This document shows, one piece after another, positions 11,401-19,249 of a stretch of DNA of 64,000 bases. The first letter of the stretch is position 1. The number at the start of each line of letters is the position of its first letter. The notes below the pieces were generated by a model that did no database searches, was not told the DNA's origin, and saw only the letters and a list, made by a program, of their open reading frames with translations. The position numbers were made by a program, and so were the translations under genes. This DNA is from Prorocentrum cordatum (taxonomy: Eukaryota > Sar > Dinophyceae > Prorocentrales > Prorocentraceae): NCBI GenBank assembly GCA_963575745.1, contig CAUYUJ010020571.1, positions 586,834-650,833 of the forward strand. The letters run 5' to 3'.

Positions 11401-12183
11401 GCCGACGACTAGATGGAGGAAGACGACCCCATCGAGGATTCTGACGATGGCAGTGCAGCCGCAGGGCCGCGCGCGCCTGATGGCCCTGCGGCGCGAGGAT
11501 GGCCGCGGGACCCGACGATCAGGAGGCACAACATCGTCACGGAGGGCCAGCGGCACAGATGCCTGGACTGCGGTGCGCGCTCCAAGGTGCTGGGGGCCCG
11601 CGCGGTGCAGTACTTGCGACAGCGGTGCCCTGGAGTGCGGCGGCGAGTGACGTATGAGGGTGGCTCTGGTCGCGGCGGTGGAGTGGGCGCGCAGGTGCAT
11701 AGGAGTCGCAGCTGTGGCAGAGGCGCCTTGATGCCTAGCCCCCAGCCGCCCGGCATGCTGCGCCAGCCCCTGCAGATGCTCCTCCTCCACCTCCAGGGGG
11801 GCCAAGCACGAGCACGGGGCCAGCCCGTGCTAGTGGAAGCTTGGCCAACAGGATTCTTGATCCTGCGCAGGGGCACCAGCTGTACAGAGCGGGGCCGTAT
11901 ACATTTTGTGGCCGTTGCGGGGTGCGCTGCTCAGGGCGTGTTTTTCGTTCTTTGGGTGACCGATGCCGACATGATGCCGAGGTCATACGGCCTCGAAGCA
12001 GGTCACCAGCGCGAAGACGAAGCTGCTCGGTGGATGGCACCCCACGCAGGCGGGTGTGCGAGTTGCCGAAGCGGCAGCGTGGCTCACAGACGGTGAGGTC
12101 CGCGCCTTTTACGGAGTGGCCTAGCGGCCGCCCGCCGTCACAGCTCGCGTGCAGCCGTTGCGCCGCGTAGCATTGCCACGGCA
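8491..12183 (+). mobile_element. LINE retrotransposon, 5'-truncated, inserted in repeat R
   Basis: A non-LTR element of about 3.7 kb on the + strand carries reverse transcriptase, RNase H and C-terminal Cys motifs but no ORF1 or endonuclease. The reading frame opens only at 8500, next to the repeat boundary. Loss of the 5' end is what incomplete target-primed reverse transcription produces. Both flanks belong to one dispersed repeat that is intact elsewhere, so the insertion site is visible. No clear target-site duplication or poly(A) tail was found. Confidence 0.75.
8500..12170 (+). pseudogene. LINE reverse transcriptase-RNase H polyprotein, interrupted by two TAG stops and a frameshift
   Basis: One frame runs from 8500 through TAG at 11071-11073 and TAG at 11410-11412 to about 11830. 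Reverse transcriptase signs are the finger motif FLVPKPREDGRRPLALL (8749-8799), motif A DLSKAFE (from 8986) and motif C YVDD (9271-9282). RNase H follows with TDGSGKGAS (about 10591), RAELQAIW, VTDYEMA and IADELA, which supply the Asp-Glu-Asp-Asp pattern. Past the second stop comes a CLDCGARSKV-type Cys motif (C-x2-C-x18-C, about 11560-11625). A similar FCGRCGV motif (about 11901) lies in another frame, so an indel separates the two. Motif B is poorly conserved. It is clearly a LINE protein; whether the TAG codons are read through is unknown. Confidence 0.8.
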
Positions 12184-12217
12184 AAACAAATGAGCACGAT
12201 TAGAAACTAACGACGTG
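12184..12217 (-). repeat. Dispersed repeat R, right fragment
   Basis: The words ATGAGCACGATTAGAAA and AACGACGTGT match the outer end of repeat R at 18700-18732 and 54826-54860. This piece joins logically to the fragment at 8397-8490 once the LINE is removed. Confidence 0.65.
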
Positions 12218-12498
12218 TAGTTCTGTCCGAGCTTGCCTGTCCTTGCAGCCGCCTCCGGGGCGGTGCCCGTGGCGTCTGCCACAGCGCCAAGCAGCGCGTC
12301 CCTGTCCGCCTCGACGAAGACAGCGCTCCGCACGGTCTCTGTGAACTCTGCGAGTTCGTAGCTCGTGCGGCGTGCCAGCGGCAGGAGCCGTCTCAGACGC
12401 GCCGCCTCGCCCTCCGAAGCCTTTTGCTGGGCCACGGTGCCTTCGAATGCATTCAGGAGGCTCGCCGCCGCCGTCGCCTGCGCAACGAGGTCAGCCAT
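12190..12498 (-). CDS. Candidate minus-strand coding segment, unrecognised
   Basis: From an ATG at about 12498 the minus frame gives about 100 residues of varied, helix-prone composition, for example MADLVAQATAAASLLNAFE and VEADRDALLGAVADATG. It ends in the residues encoded by repeat R (YTSLVSNRAHLF). In the intact repeat copies this frame would meet a TAA shortly afterwards, so the repeat may have supplied the carboxy end or interrupted the gene. No family is recognised. Confidence 0.35.
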
Positions 12499-12587
12499 GC
12501 CGCGCCGAAAGGGGAGGTCACGCCCCAACTTCCCCGAAGAGCCGCCGCGCTGGCTTGCAGCCGAAAGGCTGCGCGAAGTATACACTT

Positions 12588-12810
12588 CCCTCCTCCTCCT
12601 CCTGCTCCTCCTCCTCCTCCTCCCCCTTTTTCTCCCCCTCCTCCTTTTCCTTTCCCCTCTTCTCTTCCTCCTCATCCTCCTCCTCCTCCTCTTCCTCCTC
12701 CTCTTTTTCCTCCCCCTCCCCCTCCTCCTCCTCCTCCTCCTCCTCCTCCCTCCTCCTCCTCCTCCTCCTCCTCCTCCTTTCCTCCCCCCCCCCCCCTCCT
12801 CCATCTCCTC
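12588..12810. repeat. (TCC)n pyrimidine tract
   Basis: About 220 bp of nearly pure pyrimidine on the + strand, ending in a C homopolymer near 12785-12797. All frames are open and low-complexity. Confidence 0.95.
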
Positions 12811-12817
12811 CATCTGA

Positions 12818-12945
12818 GCGGTCGAAACCGCTGGAGCGGCGCGGCCGCTGAGCGAACACTAAGGAAAAGCGGTTGAAACCGCTGGAGCGGCGCGGCCGCT
12901 GAGCGAGTACGATGGGGAAAAGCGGTAGAAGCCGCTCGAGCGCCC
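12818..12945. repeat. Hairpin-bearing tandem repeat, ~51-bp period
   Basis: Two near-identical units (12821 and 12872) share GAAACCGCTGGAGCGGCGCG and GCCGCTGAGCGA. A third, partial unit follows from about 12924. Each unit contains the GCGGTNGAANCCGC hairpin. The array belongs with 3690-3800. Confidence 0.7.
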
Positions 12946-13261
12946 CCCCCGCCCCCCGTCCCCCGACCCCCGTGTTGAGCTTATCGTAACTGGCAGCTAT
13001 GGTTGTACTGTGTTGTGTCACTTCGTTTGGTAAGCGAAGCAAGGCCATCAGACAAAGTATAGCGTTTGTTGGACTAGCGACACATTGCCGACCAACCTAT
13101 TCAGTCCTTTAAGCAAACGTATAAAGAACGCCAACCACTTATAAGTTCAATTGCATCATTCGTGATTGGAATTGGTTGGGCGCTATTGCAAGTGCACATG
13201 ATTTTAGTTCGACCTCCTTACGACCAGACTTGAAGAGGCTTCAAGTCCGACAACCCAAACC
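12946..13261. other. No recognisable gene
   Basis: About 300 bp of more balanced base composition than its neighbours, with no long open frame and no repeat seen. Confidence 0.5.
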
Positions 13262-13930
13262 GCCATCCCAGCAGGAGGCTGGCGGCGTCAGGCGCGGGGG
13301 GGGGGGGGCGCCAACGAAGTCGTTGCAGGGTGGGTGGCCCCCGAGAACCTTTGCCCATAATCTCCAGGAGGCTGGCGGCGCCAGGCGCGGCGGGGGGGGG
13401 GTGCCGCGAGTGTTTTTGCAAGGAGGGTCGCCCCCGAGAACTTCTGCCCAGAGGCTCCAGGAGGCTGGCGGTGTCAGGCGTGGTGGGGGGGTCGCTGGCC
13501 AAGTTTTTGCGGGGTGGGTGGTCCCCAAGGTGGCGCCCAAGAACCTTTTCCCAGAATCTCTGGGAGGCTGGCGGTGTCAGGCGTGGTGGGGGCGTGGTGG
13601 GGCCTGGGGGCCGGCGAGGTTTTTGCATGGTGGGTGGCGTCCAAGAACATTTGCCCAGAAGCTCCAGGAGGCCGGCGGTGTCAGGCGTGGTGGGGGCGTG
13701 GTGGGGCGGGGAGGCCGGCGAGGTTTTTGCAGGGTGGGTGGAGCCCAAGAACTTCTGCCCAGAGGCTCCAGGAGGCTGGCGGTGTCAGGCGTGGTGGGGG
13801 CACAGTCGGGGCGCAGTCGGAGCGCGGTGCGGACTGCCAGCAAGGTTCCAGGAAACTGGCGGTCTCAGACGTAGTGGGGTCGTGGTGGGAAGGTGCCGGG
13901 AGGATTTGTGCAAGGCAGTTGGTTCTCAGG
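13262..13930. repeat. Minisatellite, ~100-bp units, six to seven copies
   Basis: Units begin near 13262, 13360, 13457, 13559, 13665 and 13769, with a decayed last copy near 13850. Each has CAGGAGGCTGGCGG, a CAGGCGNGG word, a G homopolymer, a TTTTTGCANGG word and AGAACNTNTGCCCA. Spacing runs from 97 to 106 bp and is not a multiple of three, so the open frames on both strands drift between units and do not indicate a repeat protein. Confidence 0.85.
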
Positions 13931-13989
13931 AGCCTATGTCCAGAGGGCCATGCCAGAGTGACACAATATGTGGCAACGAAGGAGCGTCG

Positions 13990-14290
13990 TATTGGAAGTC
14001 GTCCTCCTCCTCCGCCTCCTCCTAAGGCTCTGCTCTTCTCCTAGCTTTTCCCTCCTTGCTCCTCGCCGCCTATCCCCTTCTGAGCAGGACGAGAAGCGAG
14101 AGAGAAAGAAGCGACGACGGGGAGGAGGGAGGAGGGACGAGGAGGAGAAAGGAGGGGAAGCCGGACGCAAGACGGGTGAGACCAAGGAGGGCGCAGGAAA
14201 GGCGGAGGAGGGGGGTGGGAGAAGGCCGGGAGCGGGAAACTCGGAGGTTCAGTGTCGCGAAGGCTAGGAGTGGGAAAGCAGGAGGGAGTC
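13990..14290. other. Purine/pyrimidine-biased spacer, no gene
   Basis: A short (TCC)n run near 13999-14030 is followed by about 200 bp of GA-rich sequence. No coding signal is seen. Confidence 0.5.
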
Positions 14291-14292
14291 GA

Positions 14293-14470
14293 CTACACGT
14301 GAGAGTGACCCTCCGCTGGAGTGACCTTTGGTGCGGGCCCACCGTGGTCTCCCGATCGCCGAACGCGATGCGGTCATAGCGCCTTGCGCGCTCGTGTTCG
14401 GTCCCCCCCGCGGCCCCCCCAACGCCGCGCACCAAAGGTCACTCTTACCCAAGGTCATTTTTGAGTTTAG
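14293..14470. mobile_element. MITE-like element, family B copy 1
   Basis: A ~178-bp element. Its left end CTACACGTGAGAGTGACC and inner word GTGACCTTTGGTGCG are mirrored on the right by CGCACCAAAGGTCAC. A second copy lies at 22269-22437, and the two are clearly alignable over their whole length. There is no open frame. The size, inverted ends and copy number suggest a non-autonomous DNA transposon. Confidence 0.65.
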
Positions 14471-14638
14471 CCGAGGGAGGGAAGGAACAGGAGGGATTTT
14501 TGGATTGGCTCCTCGCTGAAGCACACGGCTTGTCGAGACTGGGTGGCGCTGCAGCCAGCATAATATGAGCCAGACTAGAAACTTCTGCACGGGCACCAAG
14601 GACGCAAGGACAGTAGTTTACCCCTGAACCGAACAGGA

Positions 14639-14800
14639 GGGAGGCAGGGAGGGAGGAGGCCTCTCACCTCGAGGGGAGGGAAAGGAGGGGAGGGAGGGGA
14701 GGAACAGGAGGGGAGGGAGGAACAGGAGGGAAGGGAGGAAGGGAGGCAGGGAGGGAGGCAGGGAGGAACAGGAGGGAGGCAGGGAGGGAGGAGGCCCCCC
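14639..14800. repeat. GGGAGG-type purine repeat
   Basis: Tandem GGGAGGCA, GGGAGGAA and GGAACAGGA words make up about 160 bp just upstream of the first channel exon. Confidence 0.8.
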
Positions 14801-14858
14801 ACCTCGATGCCTCTCGTGCGCCTGGCGCTCCCTGTGCCGCGGCGCCCCGCGGCCCGAG

Positions 14859-14942
14859 GTCTACACGAGGGCGGTCAAGGCCGCGGACGTGACGTTCGCC
14901 GTCGTCTTCATTGCGGAGATGGCGGTGAAGTTGGTGGCTCAG
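14859..14942 (+). CDS. Voltage-gated cation channel, S2 exon (candidate)
   Basis: The 28-codon segment reads VYTRAVKAADV then TFAVVFIAEMAVKLVAQ. This fits the S2 helix of four-domain sodium/calcium-type channels, where a Phe-rich helix with a conserved Glu and Lys (the ..F..E...K pattern) is typical. It follows an AG at 14857-14858 and ends in phase 0 before GACGGC, a GA-type donor. An alternative GT donor lies at 14957 (GGGAG|GTGAAG). Joined to the next exon it reads through the expected S2-S3 loop. The domain number, and whether the channel is calcium- or sodium-selective, cannot be judged. Confidence 0.6.
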
Positions 14943-14984
14943 GACGGCAGAGGGAGGTGAAGTTGGGGGGAGGTGGGGGAAGGG

Positions 14985-15275
14985 GAGAAGGAGGAGGAGG
15001 AGGAGGAGGAGGAGGAGGAGGAGGAGGAGGAGGAGGGGGGAGGAGGGGGAGGAGGGGGGGGAGGAGGGGGAAGGGGAGGAGGGATGAGGAGGAGGAGGAG
15101 GAGGAGGAGGAGGAGGAGGAGGAGGAGGAGGAGGAGCGTATGGACAGACATCTGATGTAGGAGAGGGAGGGCGAGAGAGAGAGAGGGAAAGACAGAGGGA
15201 GAGACGGAGAGCAGGAGGGAGAGTCAGATGGATAGAGAGATTGCGAGAGCGAGAGCGAGAGAGAGAGAGAGAGCC
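14985..15275. repeat. (GGA)n then (GA)n tract
   Basis: (GGA)n makes up 14985-15135. Purine-rich GAGAGA and GAGAGC words continue to about 15275. The tract sits in the first putative channel intron. Confidence 0.9.
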
Positions 15276-15596
15276 ACGCCGATTCCGACACAGGTCCGCC
15301 CGTGCGCCCGGCGGGCGGGCGGCCCGCGCACCAGGCCCAGCAGGCCGGAGCAGCGGCGAGCTGGGTGGGGCGGCGCGCGCCAGAGGACGCTGCGGACCCA
15401 GAGGGGGGGGGGGCCTGGCGCGCCGCCGCCCGCGAGGGGGGGCACTGCGAGCGGCGCCCCCGCGCGTCCGTCGGCGTGCGGCCCCGCGGGGGGGGGCACG
15501 GCGGAGACGGTGGCGAGATGCGAGCTGTGCCGATGGGTAGAGTTTTCGTTGCCACCACCATGCGCTGGACGGGGGAGAAGGTGAGATGAGGAGGTC
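15276..15596. other. GC-rich stretch, no recognised gene
   Basis: Very GC-rich sequence with open frames on both strands in several phases; none shows a family signature. Confidence 0.4.
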
Positions 15597-15646
15597 CTTC
15601 TCCTCCTCCTCCTCCTCCTCCTTCTCCTCCTCCTCCTCCTCGCTTT
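15597..15646. repeat. (TCC)n tract
   Basis: About 50 bp of TCC triplets on the + strand. Confidence 0.9.
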
Positions 15647-15649
15647 TCC

Positions 15650-16444
15650 TACCTTTGGTAGTGGTGGTGGAAGATGGGCCCATCATATGCCCCCGCCGAT
15701 CCACGGTTCGGGTGCAGCTCGACGGGCGGCGGAGACGCCCGTGCCGACGTTTTTCGAGCGGGGCCGGCCAGTGGTCGAGGATGGGCCGAAGATGGCCGAC
15801 GAGGCAAGCATGCAAAGGGCACCCTCGAGAAGTCGACCCTCCGTGCTGTCAGCCTCGACCGCAGGGGTTCGGACCTCGCCACCCAGAGGGGCCCTCGAGG
15901 TCCAGCTGCAGCGCGACAGGGCGGCCCGCGGCGAGCCGGCTGTGGGCGCCGTGGCGAAGGAGGGGTCCCCCTGCGCCGAGGGGCGGCGCACCCTGCGGGC
16001 TGGGTGCCCCCCCGCTGTCCTGCGGCCTCCCGCGGGAGTGGACCGAGGCCGGGGCTTCTGCCGGCGGCGAGCCCGGGGGGTCGGGGGGGGGAAGGTGCCG
16101 ATGCCGCTGCCCGTCTCTCGTCTTCCCCCTCGTGGGCTTCCCGGGTGGCCCTCGTCGCCACCGTGGGGTTGGCCTCGAAGTTCTGGCCCGAGCGCACCCT
16201 GGGAGAGGCCCGGGGAGCCCCAGGGGGGGAAAGTGAGGGGCGGCCTTCCCAGAAGTCTCGGAAGTCCGCCGACCTTCCGAGAAGTTTTGGAAGCCTTCCC
16301 CGAAGACACAGAGAGCCTCTCAGAGGGCCGGAGGGCTGCTGAGAAGCCCCGCCGCCTTCTGAGAGGGCCTTCCCCTTCTCACTTCCCCCCCTCGCTCGCC
16401 GCGGATTTTGGCGATCTGCCACAGCGCATGGCTCCGCGGCTGCC
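15650..16444. other. GC-rich, multiply open, no recognised gene
   Basis: Frames of 200 to more than 500 codons are open on both strands at once, a consequence of high GC with few stops. Short internal echoes occur near 16245-16300 (AGAAGTCTCGGAAG, AGAAGTTTTGGAAG). No function is supported. Confidence 0.4.
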
Positions 16445-16660
16445 AGAGACACCTGTGACCTGTGGTGGCTCTGCGATGCGCCCAGTGCCCTCTGCGCAGC
16501 TGAGCTCGAGGACAAGATCTTCGTCACGCGCCTCGTGTCCGGCAACGGCGGCGACCTGCCAGCCTCGAACCACGCCACGAGGCTTTGCTGCCCTGGGACT
16601 GACCAGGGCGAGGCTGCAATGAGCAGCACGTGGCTGCAAAGCTCCAGGCCTCCCAAATGA
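16445..16660 (+). CDS. Candidate Cys-rich coding fragment, unrecognised
   Basis: A 71-codon + frame with ordinary composition includes CDLWWLCDAPSALCAAELED and KIFVTRLVSGNGGDLPASNH. It ends at a TGA (16658-16660) inside the foldback element that starts at 16646, so the element may have interrupted it. The Cys and Trp spacing does not match a motif I know. It may be an exon of a gene in or overlapping the channel intron. Confidence 0.3.
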   Translation, partial: RDTCDLWWLCDAPSALCAAELEDKIFVTRLVSGNGGDLPASNHATRLCCPGTDQGEAAMSSTWLQSSRPPK

Positions 16661-16856
16661 GGTCCGAGTAGATGGGGTCGGAATATCTCGCCGCATCGCC
16701 GATGCATTGGCGATGGGGATCGATGTGGAGCCCGATGCTCTCCACATCGACGGCGCTGATGCATCGCTGGCGTCGCATCGCCGATGCATCGGCGATGCAT
16801 TGGCGATGCGGCATGATCCTCCGACCCCATCCACTCGGACTCCACTTGGGAGGCCC
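16646..16856. mobile_element. Foldback element, family C copy 1
   Basis: A 211-bp element with inverted ends of about 70 bp. It starts AGGCCTCCCAAATGAGGTCC and closes with the mirror GGACTCCACTTGGGAGGCC. The inner arms carry GCCGATGCATTGGCGATG. The middle repeats the self-complementary word GATGCATCGGCGATGC. A second copy lies at 17061-17234. Neither carries a gene. Confidence 0.7.
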
Positions 16857-17060
16857 CGAAGGGCCGCGGCCAGGCCATCGCGACCACCGTGGCCGACGCC
16901 ACGGAGGGCCGCGCCACCCCCCAGCCGAGCGCGCCGTCGTGCCGACGGCGGGCGCGCTGCCGCGCGAAGGTCGCGGCCGGGGCACCTGCGCGCTGCGCGC
17001 GGCCGCAGGGGCGCCGCTGCTGGACTGGGCCGCATGGCCCAGCGCGGCACTCAACTACAT

Positions 17061-17234
17061 AGGCCTCCTGGATGGGGTCGGAGTAGACGGGGTTGGGGAT
17101 TGCGTCGCACTGCCGATGCATCGCCAGTGCTGCTCGATGCGGAGCTCGATTCCCTCCACGCCGACGGCGCCGATGCATCGGCGATGCAGCGCGATCCTCC
17201 GATCCCATCTTTTCGGACTCCATCTAGGAGACCT
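17061..17234. mobile_element. Foldback element, family C copy 2
   Basis: A 174-bp element. It starts AGGCCTCCTGGATGGGGTCG and closes with CGGACTCCATCTAGGAGACC, again inverted. It shares the CGATGCATCGGCGATGC core with copy 1, 200 bp upstream, in the same orientation. The intervening DNA is GC-rich without a recognised gene. Confidence 0.7.
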
Positions 17235-17399
17235 CTGTGACCCTTCGCCAGGGCGACCTTTTGGTGCATTGCACCGGCGAGATCCAGACAGCCCCGGCCT
17301 CCGATCGATAGGCATAGGCATCCCAGGATCACCGAGGCCGAGGTCCAGACGATCGGCGCGCGTTCCCCGAAAGCGATCCCCCACGCTTGGCGGAGCGGG

Positions 17400-17940
17400 G
17401 TCCCGAGGAGGCCCGCAGCGCGGCGGCCCAGCTCCAAGCGGCGGCGGCGCCAGCAAGGGGAACTGCTGGCAGGGCGGGGGCGGCCCCCCAGGCTGCCAGC
17501 CAGCCGAAGGCGGTGCCCGTCTGGGACGGGGGCGGCGGCGCTGGGCCTGAGGCCGGCGGCGTTCCCATCTCCACATAGCCGTCGTCCTTCGCATCCTCGT
17601 CGTCGCCGTCGCCCTCGTCGTCCTCGACGGTGATGTCCGGCACGGTGGGGCGATCGGGCTGGCTCGCGCCGAGGCGACGCGGGCCCGACTCCACTTTGTA
17701 GTAGTATACGCAGTGCCCGTAGTACGCGGCGCCCTCCAAGGAAATCTCTGGCGCTCCTGGCGCCTCAGGGGGCGCGGCCGCGGCCGTAGGCCAGGGCTCC
17801 GCGCCCTCGCTGCCGTCCGTCTCCAGCTCGCCTCCCCGCCCGAGTTCAGCTGCAGACCTGCCCGCGAGGCCGTCTGGCGTTGCGACCGACGCAGCGACAT
17901 CTTCGGGCTCGGCAGGCTTAGGAAGCCCGCGGCCACGAGG
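17400..17940 (-). CDS. Candidate minus-strand coding segment, acidic, unrecognised
   Basis: On the minus strand the most protein-like reading has LPKPAEPEDVAASVATPDG near 17910, then EGAAYYGHCVYYYKVESG near 17720, TVPDITVEDDEGDGDDEDAK and DDGYVEMG near 17580. It then decays into Ala/Pro-rich sequence. Aromatic residues and an acidic block are unusual for a random GC-rich frame. A neighbouring frame also has a sensible start (YDDLDHLVAAGFL), hinting at an indel. No family is recognised. Confidence 0.35.
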
Positions 17941-18101
17941 TGGTCGAGGTCGTCGTACGCACAGCGCGGGGGGCTCAGCGCGCTGCTGAGCCGAAAAAGC
18001 TTCAGCGCAAACCCCCTCTCCTGCGACCCTTACCCTTCAAACCTGATGTTCTAAGCTACCGCTCCTAACTGCTAACTGCCTCTAGGGTATCCCTGGGGCT
18101 A

Positions 18102-18345
18102 TCCTAGGGCCTTCAGTAGGCCCTACCCTTGGCAAGCCTAGGGCCCTCAGTGGGCCCAACCCTTTACAAGCCTAGGGCCTTCAGTAGGCCCAACCCTTGA
18201 CAAGCCTAGGGCCTTCAGTAGGCCTTACCCCAGGCAAGCCTAGGGCCTTCAGTAGGCTCTACCCTAGGCAAGCCTTGGGCCTTCAGTAAGCTCTACCCTA
18301 GGCAAGCTTAGGGTTTCCAGTAGGCCCCAGGGTAGCCTAGGCCCC
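18102..18345. repeat. 34-bp tandem repeat, about seven copies
   Basis: The unit is CAAGCCTAGGGCCTTCAG followed by TAGGCCCNACCCTTGA, repeated with modest divergence from about 18102 to 18345. The CCTAGG words make each unit partly self-complementary. It is not coding. Confidence 0.9.
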
Positions 18346-18422
18346 CCTGGGCCTGTATCCCGCGGCGACACGCTATGCTAAAGCTCCCGACCGCAGCAAG
18401 TAGCAAGTCACACATACAGGCT

Positions 18423-18556
18423 GTCCGAGCTCCGCGCGGATGTCTCGGATCTGTGCTGGAACCCTCCGCCGGCGCCCCGGGCGCCGCCCTTGGCGCGCTT
18501 CCACGCCACGGAGGGGGCCCGGCGCCGATCCAAAAAATCCGCGCGGACCTCCGAAC
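18423..18556. mobile_element. Foldback element, family D copy 1
   Basis: The left arm has CTCCGCGCGGATGTCTCGGA and the right arm has the inverse, ATCCGCGCGGACCTCCGA, separated by about 70 bp of GC-rich DNA. A cleaner copy lies at 21988-22120. This copy sits directly against the conserved gene-family start in repeat R. Confidence 0.65.
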
Positions 18557-18732
18557 ATTTACACACTGTCGATTTCGAATTCTTCGAAAGTTCTTTGATG
18601 TTCTTGGGGGCCAAGATCCTTTCATTTCCAGTTCTTCTATCTTGGGCCTCTTCCTGGCCACTGGGGGGCCAGGAACAATTAGAAACGAACACAACTAGAG
18701 ATGAGCACGATTAGACATGAACGACGTGTACG
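18557..18732 (-). repeat. Dispersed repeat R, full copy with gene-family start
   Basis: On the minus strand this reads ACACGTCGTTC, then repeats of the type ATTTCTAATNGTGCTC, then the coding start VARKRPKIEELEMKGSWPP. It matches 54640-54860 closely, and its two halves flank the LINE at 8491-12183. Downstream, the reading continues for only a few residues before foldback element D, so this is a start fragment without its gene body. Confidence 0.65.
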
Positions 18733-18812
18733 TTCACACCGCATGCGGCTCCTCCAGACGAGTCTCGACGGCGCACGGCGGCAGCATCGGTGCAGCGCCA
18801 CCGGCGCGCCAG

Positions 18813-18868
18813 GGCTTGATCGCGGGCGAGGACGCGTACCTGAGCAGCGGGTGGAACTGGCTCGACGG
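18813..18868 (+). CDS. Voltage-gated cation channel, S2-S3 loop exon (candidate)
   Basis: After a CAG acceptor at 18810-18812 the exon reads GLIAGEDAYLSSGWNWLD plus two bases. The pattern AYL..GWN.LD is a hallmark of the loop before S3 and the start of S3 in four-domain voltage-gated channels. Joined to the S2 exon it gives KLVAQ-GLIAGEDAYL, which has the expected length. After GACGG comes GC, a GC-type donor, leaving phase 2 for the next exon. Its partner encoding the rest of S3 was not found before the S4 exon. Confidence 0.6.
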
Positions 18869-19069
18869 GCGCGCGTCCCCGCCCACGCCCGCGGGTGTAG
18901 GTGGCGAGGGAGACGTGCCAGGGGAGACCTCGTGGTGATGAGGAGGGGTCGGGAGGGGTAAAAAACACAGACACAATGAATCGTCGACCCCCAGGAAAAA
19001 AGTATGGGAAGCTGTGGGAGGTTCGGGGGAAGACGAACGCCAAGAGGGTATGGGGCGTCACAGAGTCCA

Positions 19070-19245
19070 CAGTCGGGGCCCTGACGAAGGAACCCTTTTG
19101 GTTGGGGAGGGGCTCCGCGTTCCTTAAGTGTTTCACAGCTTGCCCCACGTTTTCCTTAGGTTTTCGAAGGGAAATCGAATTTCAACTTATGGGAAAAAGG
19201 GGCCTCGTTCCTTATTTAGGGTTCCTCAGGTCAACGCCCCGACTG
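19070..19245. mobile_element. MITE, family A copy 1 (TA-flanked, CAGTCGGGG ends)
   Basis: A 176-bp element. Its left end CAGTCGGGGCCCTGA is mirrored by TCAACGCCCCGACTG on the right, followed by TA. It aligns along its length with 21600-21774. There is no coding capacity. Inverted ends starting CAG and a TA target are the signature of Tc1/mariner-superfamily MITEs. Confidence 0.75.
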
Positions 19246-19249
19246 TATG

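Noticed and set aside
13218-14044. Apparent repeat protein on either strand over the minisatellite
   Set aside because: Unit lengths are not multiples of three, so the repeated peptide changes frame between units.
15649-17223. 524-codon minus-strand frame
   Set aside because: It crosses both foldback elements and a GC-rich stretch where several other frames are equally open; no domain is recognisable.
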